Shown here piece by piece: positions 43,836 to 55,640 of a stretch of 64,000 bases of DNA. Every line of letters begins with the position of its first letter. Position 1 is the stretch's first letter. The notes under the pieces are model-generated. The model saw nothing but the letters and a program-made list of their open reading frames with translations. It ran no database searches and was not told where the DNA came from. Source of the stretch: Erinaceus europaeus (lineage: Eukaryota; Chordata; Mammalia; Eulipotyphla; Erinaceidae); NCBI RefSeq assembly GCF_950295315.1, contig NC_080172.1, forward strand, positions 118,579,724 through 118,643,723. Direction: 5' to 3'. A program made the translations under genes and the position numbers.

Positions 43836-45281
43836 CCCATCCAAGGAGCATGAAGAGGAAAGTATCATTATGGTCATCAGCATCGTTATCAGCAGCAATT
43901 CTCAACATGACAAATTGCCGGTGGCTTTCAGACTGCATGTATGTAGGCGTGCGTGTATGTATATATGTGTATATAAAAAAAGGTCTTGCATATGACAAAC
44001 TCTCGGTTCTGGGCCACTTCTCTCATTTGGACAGAGCTGAGAGATTGAGAAGAGACATAAAAACAATGAAGGTTCTCTTCCCATAGGCCCTCCAACTGGT
44101 GTGGGACTTGAACCTGTAAATATGCTCATGGCAGCCCAGAAAAACACCCTGGTCACCGAGCTCCTTATCCCATTCAGGCTTTTGTGTACCCACTCTGGAC
44201 ACTGGAGCCCTCTCTTCAGCAAGGGGGGATGATTCATGTCAAAAGTGGCGGAACAGTGCTGCAGATGTCCTTCAGTCCACAACAACCACCACCATCTTTA
44301 GGGGCTGCATAGGGAAAGACACATCTGGACAAAAATATAAACATACACTCTCCCTTCATATGAAAAGCCATTTCTGTGCACAAGATGACTTAGGGAAAGA
44401 TAGAAGCCCGGAGTTGACACTACAACTTGGGAAATGCGGGAGCTGAAAACCATCACACCTGTGCCCTGAGCAGAACCTATGCAGGGGTCACACACTGTCA
44501 CCCAGGTGACAATGACTTAGCAGCAGGTTTCCCTCTAACTGGCCCAGAAGATCCCTGAATGATGGGTGGGAAATAACCTTCAGGAGTGGGCAGGCCCAAC
44601 CTCATCCCCTTCTGTTCTCCTGCAAATAAAGTCCAGGATGCTAGGCTAATAAGGAGTTGAGCAGGGCTGTAGCAGAATGTTAGCTGTGTGGACACCCTGA
44701 GATTCCCATCACAGGCGTCATGAGCACTGACAGGCAGACAGGGATGGATAGACTGAGGGCCCGGATGTTGGGCACCACTGGGTGCACCCACCTTCCCAGG
44801 CTGGAGGCGCCCGGGCACACGCCATGCAGAAAGTATGGACTCCAGCTGCCAAGCCATTAAACCAACACTCTTCCTTCCCCTTGAAGCTTCTCTGTCAGGG
44901 AGGCAGGGCTGGCTCTCTGGGTGTCTCTTGTGATGACAATAGTGATGGGGAGAGACCTGCCAATCCCGGGTTTGTATTCATGGCTTCTTCTGAGGTCCAG
45001 AGCTCTAGCCCTGAGCTATGCCCCTCACCTGTCCCTGGCCTCTTCAGTTTCTCCAACAAGCCCACACAGCTGGTGCCCAAGCGTCTCCATTTAGACCAGG
45101 AACTAGGCTAGACTTCCTGTGGGGTCACTGGGGAGCTGACTCAGACTCTGACAGCACCACCCATCTTAGTCCCTTCCCGTCTAGTTCCTGTGTCATTCAT
45201 TCCCTCTTCCTAGCAGTTGATGGAGGCAGGGTTGTGATGCCCCTGGTACACACAGTCACACACAGTGTTCCAGTCAGTTGC

Positions 45282-45287
45282 TTTATT
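45282..45287 (-). terminator. Polyadenylation signal AATAAA, gene C
   Basis: CTCAATAAAGCAACTG on the minus strand, about 280 nt after the stop codon. It is conserved at 57,806 in gene D. Confidence 0.8.
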
Positions 45288-45564
45288 GAGAAGACAGTCC
45301 AAGGAATGCAGCTCCTCCATTCTAAGGAGAGAGTAGGACTTGGTGCAGAAGAGTGGGAAAGGGGGTATTTCCTGCTGCCTGAGAGCAAGTGGGAAGGAGA
45401 TGAGACACACCTGCTCTGGGCTGCAGGCTCCTGACTGGAGCTAGAAGGGACTGTGAGCAGAGAGGGGTGGCTCTTTACTCCAGGACAGGGGCTGGGGCAT
45501 GGAATGGGGGTGCAAGAAAAGGAAACCCAGCATGAGGCGTTGAAGGTCGAGTGTCCATGGGCTC

Positions 45565-47690
45565 TCAGCACTTTGGGGGTGCTCCACGGCACTTCCTGTT
45601 GTTATAGTATTGATAGTTCGTATTGTAAGATTTCCTATTTATTGCAAAGCAGAAGGCCATAATTTTATCACATTCACAAACTTGAGCTTGACAGAAGTTT
45701 TGACTTGCTGAAATTGTAAGAGAATGAACCTGAGGGTGGGGAAATTGTTAATTATGCATGGCTTCTTGTGGGAACCCTGGGGGCAAGACATGCCTCTGAC
45801 TACCAGAAACTTCTATGGTGGGCAATTCTCTGTCCCAACCCCTCAGTCTAGATAGTTCTGTTGGTTGGAGACACACTCTGTGCCCTCAGGTCTCTGGTGC
45901 CCTGCTTCCTGAGGATAGTAGCAGCTAAGCCATGGGAGTCCTTTCTGAGAGCACTCTTGTTGCCTTGCTAACTTATGTTCATGGGCAAACGCCCTGGGTA
46001 TTAGATCCAGGAGAGGTGTCATTATTGTGCAGATTATGACAGCCATACCATTCTCTTTGCAGGGACTGATCTCGGGGCCTATGTGAGCTGACTTTGGCCA
46101 GTGAGCTCCCGAGTGGAATGTACTGGAAATCTCTGGCAATGACTCGTATTTCTCCAGGCAGAGACACGTCCATGGAGCAGCATGTGTAAGTAACTCTGAG
46201 CCCTGTACTGGGTGATGCTGCCTCAGCTTGGGTACCACAATAAAGCTACTGCCAACATGGCAGAGCAGAGGGTGGCTGATGTTTGGTGTCTGAGGACAGG
46301 CCTGAGATCCTGGCCCCCAGTTCTGGGGCTCCCTTTCTGCCTTCTCTCAGTGAGAGATCTCCCTGCCACCCCACCTCAGCTCGTGCCACATCCTGTTTCT
46401 TTCACAGCAGCTGCTTAAGACACACAGCCCAATGAGAGGAGCCCTGTGAGCCCAGGCTTTCCATTGTAGGTCTGGCTCTTGGGGCAGCATGTCCTGTTTG
46501 AAAACCACATTCAACTGCCCTCCCCTCATCTCCTAGGGAAGCTTCTGAGGGTGGACGTCCTGACATTCAGGAAGCGCCTTGGCCTGAGGCCGGGTGAGGA
46601 TGCCTCTTTCCTTCCTTCCCCGTGTTTACCACTTTCGTGTCATGTCTCAGGTTGAGGGCCTGAGTCCTTTCACATCATATTTGTTCTGTCTTTTCATCAC
46701 AATATTTACCTTATTTTATCTGACTGAGAGAGACACCCAACGTCTGCTCAGCTCCGGCTTATGGTGGTGCTGGGCACTGAACCTCAAGCCCCCGGCATGG
46801 GAGCCTTTCTGGGATCATCATGGGGTCTCCCCAGCCACACTGGAACTGTGGTGACTTCCTCTCACTAAGAGCATGTCCTGTGGAGGGTCTCTTCCTTCTC
46901 TCTTGCTCCCTCTGCCTCAGCACAGTGCCCACCACAGTGGGCATTCCATACACACACAGGGAAGCAGGTGCATGGGAGGTGTTGTCCTTACCACAGTTGA
47001 CAGTTTTCCAATAAAAGCGAATGTTGTAGTTTGAAAATCTGGTCTGGCATCCAATATTCTCCAGACGATTATAGCAACAGTTATGCTCAGCACAGCACCT
47101 GTTGGCAAAACCCCCGTCAGGATTCCCATCAACCCAAGGTCACAGACTCTTCCCCCTGGCTCTAGGGAGTGCCCCCGTGTCTGTGACATGACCTATACTA
47201 GAGTCTCCTTCATGCTCATAGCCTTTCTGCTGGGCCTTCCTGTGGTCAGTGCTGTGCTCAGTCCTTCAGGGTCAGCATGAGCACTGGCAACAGTGGCTGG
47301 GGTCTCACCAGTCTATTGTATCCACGGGGGCTCCTTTTCGTCTGAAGCCACAGTTGCAGCCATAGTCACTATAAGAAGGACCAGCTTCCTTTCCAGTTGT
47401 CTTCTTGATCATTTTATCCAAGTTCCACCAAGCCCCATCAGTCCCCAGCAGACCTGGCAGGAAATTGTCCCTTGATGAGGGTGATGGGAAACTGAGCCCC
47501 CAGTAGCTTCATTATTCTCTCTGCCACCCCCTCCCACAGAGGACTCTTCCTGCAGGAGAAAGACCTGCAGCCACGGCAGCTAGGAGGGCCCCGATGAAGG
47601 CCTATTCTTTCCACAGGCTGTCCCCTGTGCCCCAGGGCAGGGTCTGCTCTTACCAAAGGCCGAGATCGCTGCCAACAGCAAGACCTTCAT
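45565..47690 (-). CDS. PLA2G2-like secreted protein with Asn49, probably non-catalytic, gene C (143 aa)
   Basis: Coding segments: 47,654-47,690 (37 nt), 47,309-47,453 (145), 46,992-47,098 (107) and 45,565-45,707 (143), all with GT/AG junctions and PLA2G2A exon sizes. Exon 2 starts at 47,700. The signal is MKVLLLAAISAFGLLGTDG; the mature chain starts AWWNLDKMIKK. All 14 cysteines, His48, Tyr52 and Asp99 (CECDK) are kept. But the active-site block reads CCAEHNCCY, so the Ca2+ ligand Asp49 is Asn. The calcium loop is YGCNCGFRRKG, with Arg-Arg for Gly32-Gly33. In known PLA2s, losing Asp49 abolishes Ca2+ binding and hydrolysis, as in the K49, S49 and N49 viper homologues, so I infer a secreted binding or membrane-active protein. 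There is no stop or frameshift, and signal, splice sites, TATA and poly(A) site are intact, which argues against a pseudogene. It is the tandem partner of gene D. Confidence 0.93.
46728..46838 (-). repeat. Short tRNA-like SINE in intron 4 of gene C
   Basis: CAGCTCCGGCTTATGGTGGTGCTGGGCACTGAACC...GGGGTCTCCCCAGCC. Its paralogue is at 59.25-59.33 kb in gene D, so it predates the duplication. Confidence 0.65.
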
Positions 47691-48325
47691 GCCGAGCCTT
47701 CTAGGGGAGAATCACATGCTGGTTAGCCTGACTCCTCTCCTAGGTGGAGATGGAGATGGCATCTGCTCTGTATCCTGCTGTCTCTCAGGAGACTCCAGGG
47801 GACAGGCAGGCAGGATCCCCCCCAGACTGTGTGCAGGTGACCCCCTCAGTTCACACAGAGGACACAAGGCGAGAGCCCGTGGTGACCCCTGGACTACCCC
47901 AACCCAGCACTTTTCATGTGGCTCCTTTCCCAGATTTGGGGTGTTGATCTACCACTTTGCAGCTCTTGCTTGTCCCCACATTGCAATCATGTGTGGGAAA
48001 TTCACCCTGAACTGTCACCCCAGTATTCTTTGTCACATGTCACCCAGCAGCCTTCCTTGAGAAGCTGTGCAAGACCTGACACATATACACACGCCCAGTT
48101 ATCCTGCAGACACTCTGGAGTTCAACCCCCAGTGCAGAAATCACTCCTCACCACATAGACGATCTCTTGTATATGCAGGATCACATGATCACAGCCTTGC
48201 TGGAACAAACAGGTGGTCTCTCTCTGTCTCTCTTTCTCTCTCTGCCTCTCTCTCTCTCTCTCTCTCAGTTCTCACAAACGTAAGAAGTATATGCACACAC
48301 AAAGGTGTCATTTCTGGGCACAAAC

Positions 48326-48360
48326 CTTCAGAGAATGCTGAGCCGATGCCTCCAGTCTTT
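48326..48360 (-). other. Untranslated exon 1 of gene C
   Basis: The minus strand ends ...CTCAGCATTCTCTGAAG followed by GTTTGT, a weaker donor than in genes A and B but shared with gene D. The start is estimated from the TATA box. Intron 1 is about 0.6 kb. Confidence 0.65.
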
Positions 48361-48384
48361 CCTTCTTTACTAGCAGTCTGAGTC

Positions 48385-48392
48385 CTTAAATA
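48385..48392 (-). promoter_or_regulatory. TATA box TATTTAAG, gene C promoter
   Basis: GCAGTTATTTAAGGACTC on the minus strand, equivalent to the TATTTAAA boxes of genes A and B. Confidence 0.65.
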
Positions 48393-49044
48393 ACTGCTCC
48401 TTCAGGGAGCTGAGACTTGCAGGGTTTTGTGAAGCGGTGGGGTGTGGTCTGTGATGGACAGCCTTTGGCCTGCCAGTGGCCCTGGGTAATCCCTTCAGTG
48501 TCCCTAATCACCACTAGCCAGAGGTGAGGCAGGAAACCCTGTTTTCTGTTAATTGCTGCCAAAAACTGGTCCTGTTGTATAATCTTTTTTTGGGCCTGGC
48601 TCCTGACATAGCCATTCCCTGAAACAGGTCTCGGAGTGACCACCCTACATTTTCTGGATGCTGCTCCCAAGAGAGGCTAAGCCCCAGTGCTACTGTGGGC
48701 TGTGGGTTGTTCTGCTCAGTGTTGGGGCCCTGGACTGAGGGAGGCTGGGGGCTCTATGCTGGGACATGTGGAATCTGGGAAGTGGGAGGGAATTTCATGG
48801 TTTGATTCTCCTCCTCCTCCCCTCCCCCTAGAGTGTCTGGCCCTGGGCAAGGGCAGAGCTGACCTGCCTGGCCTCCTCTGAGCACAGCCCTGCCTCCTCT
48901 GCACCCCAGGCCTCACCTCCTTGGAGACACAGCTGAGGAACTTTCCTCTGATCTACCGCTCTTTCCCCTGCAGCTGCAGGTACTGTGTGACTGGTCATTC
49001 ACCTCACTGCCCCTAGTAACTGCAAGACCACACCTCCCTCCTTT

Positions 49045-49520
49045 TTAAAATTTATTTTATTGGTGACTTAATACTGATTAACATGATTATGAGAAGACAG
49101 GGGTACAAGTCCATATAGTTCCTATGACCAGAGTTCTGCATCCCATCCCGTCCACTGGAAGCTTCACTATTCTTTATCCTTCTGTGAGTAAGGACCAGAA
49201 TTCTTCATGGGGTGCAAAAGGCAGAAGGTCTGGCTTCTTCAATTCCTTCTCTGCTGGACATGGGTGTTGGCAGGTGGATTCATACCCCCTGTATGTTTAT
49301 TTCTTTCCCTGGTGGAACAGGGCTCTGGAATGGTGAGGTTCCAGGACACACTAATGAGGTTGTCAGTGCAGGTGAGTCAAGTTGGTGTCATGGTAGTATC
49401 TGCTACTTGTTGGGTAAAAAGCATAAAGATATAAAACAGGATAAACTGTTTAATAACGAGGATCCTAAAGGTGACAGGGTTGCAGATGAGATTTGTGGCT
49501 TATATGTTGGAAGAAAGTTG
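49045..49520 (-). repeat. L1-lineage 3' end repeat upstream of gene C
   Basis: Minus copy of the GGTTCCAGGACAC...GGACTTGTACCCCTGTC repeat. The duplicate is at 62,275-62,750. Confidence 0.65.
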
Positions 49521-50344
49521 GAAGTCTGCTTTGATGATATTCCAATGGGTCTCTGTCTCCAGTCCTGGTTCCAAGACACTGGGCAGCCTTGCCTGTGGAG
49601 CTCACTCTTCCCCTCACAGCCTCCAGACTCTCCCACCTGTAAGCAGTAGTGGGGGAGAGAGTGAGCACAGGAAGGAGGAGAGAGACCACCTGCAGCAGCC
49701 CTGTCTACTCTTCCCTCACAGGGTTCCTAGAGCAAAGCACCGGGTCCCGAGTCACAGGGTGACTGTGTGGCCTACTCTGCAGAGGCCTGCAGGTCTGCCA
49801 GGTCTTCACATGGGTGAGAGACACAACTGCCCAGTTATTTGTACAGAAGCTGCACAGCCTCCTCCCTGCTGCCTGAAAGCGTCAACAGGCTTCATCTGAA
49901 GACACACTGTGCCTGTCACAGCCTGTGCTGAATCTGAACTCCCAGGGTCTCAGGTGTGGCCTCCTCTAGGACACGGGGACTCTGGGTCATGAAGGCAGAG
50001 TCACCAGCGGGCAACATCCAAGATCACAGGCGTCCCCTTTGTGATGAGCAGACAAGCTCAGGTGGAGTCTTGGTGGAGCCTGAGCGGCAGTCAGAGGCCC
50101 GAAGGCTCCAGAGAGCAGTTGACACAGGTGTCCGGCGGACAGGATTTAATAAGTGCTGTGACTGCAAACATGCCAGGAACACGGCAAATGCAGAGTTACG
50201 GCTGCACACAGGTCACTGCTTTTTACTGGGCTGCTGATCACAGAAAGCAGCTGCTCAAACACACAATCCTGTGAAGTCTGTCAGGACGGGAGGCCCCAGA
50301 GTGACATGGGGGGCAGGGCTCGTGCTCCTCCTGACTCTGTGTCT

Positions 50345-51735
50345 GTGATGTGTCTTTATTTCTGAAAAAGCCCCGAGTCCCACTGATTTCTGGCTTAGGC
50401 AGTGCCACGGGTGGCACCTAGGCTCTGAGGCCAGTGGATCCAGCGCCCTCAAAACTGAGTGGGCTCCCCAGCTGTTTCTGGCCTTGAACTCAGAGGGTGT
50501 CCCCTCAGGATAGGTTCCAGAGGCCGCAGAGCTGGTGGCCATTCAGCGGTGGGCTCCTGGAGTAAGAGTGGGTATCGGGGCCCCCGCCATAGTTAGGCAT
50601 CTTCACACAGCCTGGGAATCCCGCCCTTGCCAGGTGTCCACCTGCGGCTGCAGTTGAAGGTGGGTCTGCACAGGTGACAGGAGAGCCTGAGGTGTGGAAG
50701 ACATGGCGGGCTGAGGCAGGTGGCTGTGGTAGTGGCTGAGGGAGGTGGCTGAGGTCATGTTAGGAAAAGTTGGACAGTGCAGATGGATGTGTTGAGTTGG
50801 ACTGAAAGAGCAAATAAGATAAAGGTGGCTGGACAGAAGGGGGACAAGTAGGTGAGGGGAGACCAGGCAGAGCTGACCAGATAGAGGCAGCAGCTGCCAC
50901 ACTTAGCTGAGGCCTCTGAGGGTCCCAGGGGCTCTCTGTGTGCTTAGCAGCCGAGGGCTGAGCCTGTGGGGAGACTTAACGAAAAGACCAACAGCATTAG
51001 CTCCTGTAAAACTCGTTCCTCTTGCTGGATGGGGGGGGGGGGAGTAAAGAAACCTGGGTCAGAAGCTAATGTGCCAATATCTGCTTCTGTAAGCCCAAGC
51101 TTGCTTGCATGTAGGATTATGAGGGGTGAGGAAACTTTGTCCTGGGTCAAAAGCTTCCAGAATGACTTGCACTTTTGACCTGTGTAAATAAAATTCCTTC
51201 CTCCTTCATCCAATCCTGGCTCCAGTCTCTGATTTTCTAGTGGGATTTCTAATATAGTAGGGAGGCTGAGGGACGACGTGAGATGCAGGCTGAGGGAGGA
51301 GGCTGAGGTAAGAGACTGCAGTAGGCTGGCTATTGTAGGTGACTAGTTGGTGACTGTGTTAGGCAGGTGGCTGTATATGGCTGTAGTGGAGGCTATAGAG
51401 GGCACAGAGGTTTTGACAGGCAGCTGAGGTAAGTAGCTGTGGTAGGCGGCTGAGGTAAGTAGCTGTGTGGTAGGCAGCTGAGTAAAGTAGCTGTGATAAG
51501 TGGCTGAGGTAGGATGCTGCTTAGGCAGATCGGTAGGCCGGCCATTGTAGGCAGCTGGTGCTGATGGAGACACGTCAGAACAGGGGGTAGCAGTGCCTGA
51601 GAGAGGAGCTGGGTGACTGCAGCCCCCCAAGGCGGCATATATACCCTGATGCCGCGACCTCCTCAGTCAGGCCAAGTGGGGCCACATCAGTCAGGCCCAG
51701 TCCTCAGGCCCCATCAGACCACAACTCTCTCCCTT
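50345..51735. other. Spacer between duplication copies, with GGCTGAGGTA-type imperfect repeats
   Basis: Low-complexity GCTGAGGTAAGTAGCTGTGG-like units around 51,240-51,560, possibly a decayed minisatellite. No gene recognised. Confidence 0.5.
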
Positions 51736-51737
51736 CT

Positions 51738-51806
51738 TTTCCTTCCTTCCTTCCTTCCTTCCTTCCTTCCTTCCTTCCTTCCTTCCTTCCTTCCTTCCTT
51801 CCTTTC
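51738..51806. repeat. (CCTT)n simple repeat
   Basis: About 16 CCTT units. Confidence 0.95.
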
Positions 51807-52315
51807 TCCTTCTTTCTCTGCCTCTGTAATACAAGAGTCATCCACTTGCCAAAGTCTTGGCAACTACCCTCTCTCAGAGGAAGGAGAGAGAGAGGAGCAC
51901 AGAGCCCTTCCAGCTGGCACTGCCCTCTCAGCTCTCAGGTGCTGTGGCACATGGGAGCCTCCCTGGTCAGTGACCCCACCACTCAGCATTTCCAGACCCG
52001 CTTAGCAGTCATGGGAGCCGCTCCAGCAGCGGGCTGCCTCACCTCACGAGTGCTGGAGCAGAGCTGCAGGTGTCCTGTCTCTTGCTTTAGGGGTTGGCCC
52101 AGGGAAAGACTTGCCCAGAAGGAGGAGCCACAGCCTCCTGGTGGCTGTAAGAGGGCCTGGTGACAAGATGTCTGCATCCCCAGCTGACTGTCAGGCCCTG
52201 AATGCCAAGGAGTGCTGGTGTGCGCACCCGGAGACAGGGCACGGGGCTACTTCAGCTGCCTCTGAGCCCACTCTCAGAGCCGGGGGAGCTGGGGCCTCGC
52301 TTTCTCTCTATCTTT

Positions 52316-54300
52316 TTATTATTATTATTATTTATTTAAGAAAGGAGACATTAACAAAACCATAGGATAAGAGGGGTACAACCATAGGATAAGGGGGAGG
52401 ATAAGAGGGGTACAACTATACTATCTAGTTTGTATGAAAGTCTAGCAGGATATATTATCCTTGGTTGAAACCTTTTTTCATTCAGGGCTCGATAGATATC
52501 TTGCCACGCTCTTCTGGCTTTTAGAGTTTGGGTGGAGAAGTCTGCTGATAGTCTTATGGGTTTTGCCCTGTATGTGATTTTTTGTTTTTCTCTTGCAGTC
52601 TTTAGGATCCTTTATTTATCCTTACTTCTTTTCATTGTAACTATGATGTATTTTGCTGTCTTCAGGTCTGGGGTGATTTTTTTTTGGGACTCTCTGAGCC
52701 TCTTGGATCTTAATGTCCTTTTTGTTGTTCAGGTCTGGAAAGTTTTCTTCTATAATTTCCTCTAAAATGTTTGCTTCCCCTTCCTCTCTTTCTTCCTCTG
52801 GCAGGCCAATTATATGAATGTCACTTCTTTTGAGATCATCCCATATGGCTCTGCTGTTGTTTTCAGTGTCCCTCAATCTCTTTTTGAGCTCTTTCACCTC
52901 TTTCTTAGTTTTCTCTAGCTCATCCTCTGTCTGGCTAATTCTGTTTTCTGCTTCTGCTAGTCTGCTTTCCCTTCCCTCAGCTGCTTTCTTCATTTCAGCT
53001 ATTTCAGATTTCAGTTCTTTAATTGCCTCAAGGTAGTTAGTATTTTCCTTGAGGGTATCATCTGTTGTTTCCCCAATACTGCTAGCCCTTTCCTCCAAAG
53101 TTGTTTTCATTTCTGTGATTAATAAATTTATTATTGCTTGCATAATTTTCTTGTCTATGGTTACTTCTGGCTGATTTGTAGTTTCTTCTGGGCTCTTGTC
53201 TTCATTCATTGTAGTAGCAGTTTTATTTGCTCTTGATCTACCCATTTTTAAATGTCTTTTTTATTTTTATGTTCTTTTGTTTCTCAGTTGTTGTGTTTTG
53301 TGTACAAGCCATTCTATACTAAATACCTTTATGACAAATGCAATCAACACCCTTGGAAATTACATAGTAAATAAAGCAATGACTGAAGCAGTTTAAACAA
53401 TACTAGTTAGTCCCACAATGTCTCCAGTTCAAGAAAAAATAGCAACCAAATCCAAATAAAAAAGAAAGAGAAAGGAAAAAAAGGATAGCATAAATAGATA
53501 ATTATGCAAATCTACTGTCCACTGTAAATTCTAGGGGTAGCAAGAGGAGAAAGGGAAGTAGAGCAGAGACACACTCAAAGAGAGTCCACTCTGAGTCAGA
53601 TTTCTTCCCTGAAATAGTTCACAAATGAGTATCAGTGAATTCAGAAATCAGAAGGAGGAAGGAAGAAAGGAAGATGGGGAAAAAAGAGAGAAGAAAATAG
53701 AAAAAGAAAACAGTAAAAAAAGCAGTGAAAGGAGAGTTGTGTTTTTTTTATTTGGCTTGGAAGTGGGAGAAGGGTGAGAGTGGATAGAGGAGGTATGAAG
53801 AGTGAGACAAGTTTCTCTGACAGTGAGTAAGACACCTTGTCACCTAGCAACGGAAAGTATACTAAGAGTTAATTTTGGTCAACCCAAGGGAGGTGGGGTA
53901 AAAGGGATATGTGTGTATATATAATAGTAATAATAAAATAGAACAGAGTAAAAAGCCCAAGCAGTGGGTCTGCAGCTTGGACAGCTCAAGTTATCACATG
54001 CACATTGAGTCTAGACAACTGATTGAGAAAGAATAAACAACACAAAACAAAACAAAAGAAAAAAACTTCCAAGCTGTCTTTCCCAGGTTAGGTGAGGCTT
54101 GCTTGATCAACTAATTGTGCCTGCAATTGGGCCTAAGTCCCTTACTCAGAGAAAAAAAAAGTCTAGGTATTTAGAAAAAATCAGAATTGGAATGGCACCC
54201 CTGATGAGTGAGGAATCTTGGAGCTCAGCAGGGAGCCTGTTAGCAGCAGCTCCCTACCCCTGGGGTCTGGTTATATGGAGAGGGTGGCAGAGAGAAATAA
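52316..54300 (-). mobile_element. Half-L1 (ORF1-only LINE), near full length
   Basis: The minus strand carries a 5' UTR, a 207-codon ORF1 (53,245-52,622) and a 3' UTR ending CCTCTTATCCTATGGTTTTG with an AATAA-rich tail. ORF1p has an N-terminal QPEVTIDKKIMQAIINLL segment, a long coiled coil (EIAEMKKAAEGRESRLAEAE...LEKTKKEVKELKKRL) and the start of the RNA-binding part (IHIIGLPEEEREEGE). The C-terminal part (52,400-52,620) is out of frame. There is no ORF2 before the tail, as in HAL1 elements. Confidence 0.75.
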
Positions 54301-54324
54301 TAAAAAAATTTCCTTTCTGTGCTC

Positions 54325-55640
54325 CCACACCTAAGGACATCTAATCTTTGACAAAGGGGCCCAGACTATTAAATGGGGAAAGCAGAGTCTCTTCAACAAA
54401 TGGTGTTGGAAACAATGGGTTGAAACATGCAGAAGAATGAAACTGAACCACTATATTTCACCAAATACAAAAGTAAATTCCAAGTGGATTTGGATGTTAG
54501 ACCACAAACTATCAGATACTTAGAAGAAAATATTTGCAGAACTCTTTTCCACACAAAATTTATAGACATCTTAAATGAAATGAATCCAATTACATAGAAG
54601 ACTAAGGTAAGTATAAACCTATGGGACTACATCAAATTAAAAAGCTTCTTCACAGCAAAAGAAACCACTACCCAAACCAAGAGACTCCTCACAGATTGGG
54701 AGAAGATCTTTACATGCCATACATCAGACAAGAGTTTAATAACCAAGATGTATAAAGAACATGCCAAACTCAACAAGACAACAAATAACCCCATCCAAAA
54801 ATGGGGAGAGGACATGGACAGAATATTCACCACAGAAGAGATCCAAAAGGCCGAGAAACACATGAAAAAATGCTCCAAGTCTCTGATTGTCAGAGAAATG
54901 CAAATAAAGACAACAATGAGATACCACTTCACTCCTGTGAGAATGTCAAACATCAGAAAAAGTAACAGCAGCAAATGCTGGAGAGGTTGTGGGGTCAAAG
55001 TAGCCCTCCTGCACTGTTGGTGGGAATGTAAATTGGTCCAACCTCTGTGGAGAGCAGTCTGGAGAACTCTCAGAAAGCTAGAAATGGACCTACCCTATGA
55101 TCCTGGAGATAGATCCTAAGGAACCCAACACATCCATCCAAAAAGATCTGTGTACACATATGTTCTTGGCAGCACAATTTGTAATAGCCAAAACCTAGAA
55201 GCAACCCAGGTGTCCAACAACAGATGAGTGGCTGAGCAAGTTGTGGTATATATACACACTGGAATACTACTCAGCTGTAAAAAATGGTGGCTTCACTGTT
55301 TTCAGCCAATCTTGGATGGACCTTGAAAAATTCATGTTAAGTGAAATAAGTCAGAAACAGAAAGATGAATATGGGATGATCTCACTCTCAGGCAGAAGTT
55401 AAAAAACAAGTTAAAAAAAAAAACACAAGTAGAACCTGAACTGGAATTGGCATATTGCACCAAAGTAAAAGACTCTGGGGTGGGTGGGTGGGGAGAATAG
55501 ATGTCCAAGAAGGATGACAGAGGACCTAGTGGGGGTTGTATTGTTATATGGGAAACTGAAGAATGTTATGCATGTACAAACTATTGTATTTAATGTTGAA
55601 TGTAAAACATTAATTCCCCAATGAAGAAATAAAAGAAAAA
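54325..55640 (+). mobile_element. 5'-truncated L1, head to head with the half-L1
   Basis: Plus ORF2 C-terminal part (IKWGKQSLFNKW-like start) with frameshifts; a 123-codon piece at 54,748-55,119 holds YHFTPVRMSNIRKSN. The 3' UTR ends CATTAATTCCCCAATGAAG plus A-tail. Very similar to the 3.9-5.1 kb copy. Confidence 0.88.

Larger units (their letters stand above)
44356..50344. repeat. Tandem segmental duplication, copy 1 (holds gene C)
   Basis: Matches 56,561-63,572 in the same orientation, from ATGAAAAGC...TGTGCACAAGATG to CTCCTGACTCTGTGTCT. Identity is lower in the first 110 bp. The unit covers 3' flank, gene, promoter, about 2 kb upstream, and an old LINE 3' end. It carries the empty sites of both LTRs found in copy 2. 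Confidence 0.9.

Noticed and set aside
43233..43853. 206-codon plus frame
   Set aside because: It crosses the L1 3' end, a CTC repeat and an ERI SINE; no coherent protein.
45843..46238. 131-codon minus frame conserved in both duplication copies
   Set aside because: It lies in intron 4 of genes C and D and merely reflects the high identity there. In D (58,327-58,656) the same frame lacks the N-terminal end; no splice-supported exon.
52316..55640. One L1 insertion with 5' inversion (twin priming)
   Set aside because: The minus part ends in its own AATAA-rich tail and a half-L1 3' terminus at 52.3 kb, so two separate elements are more likely.
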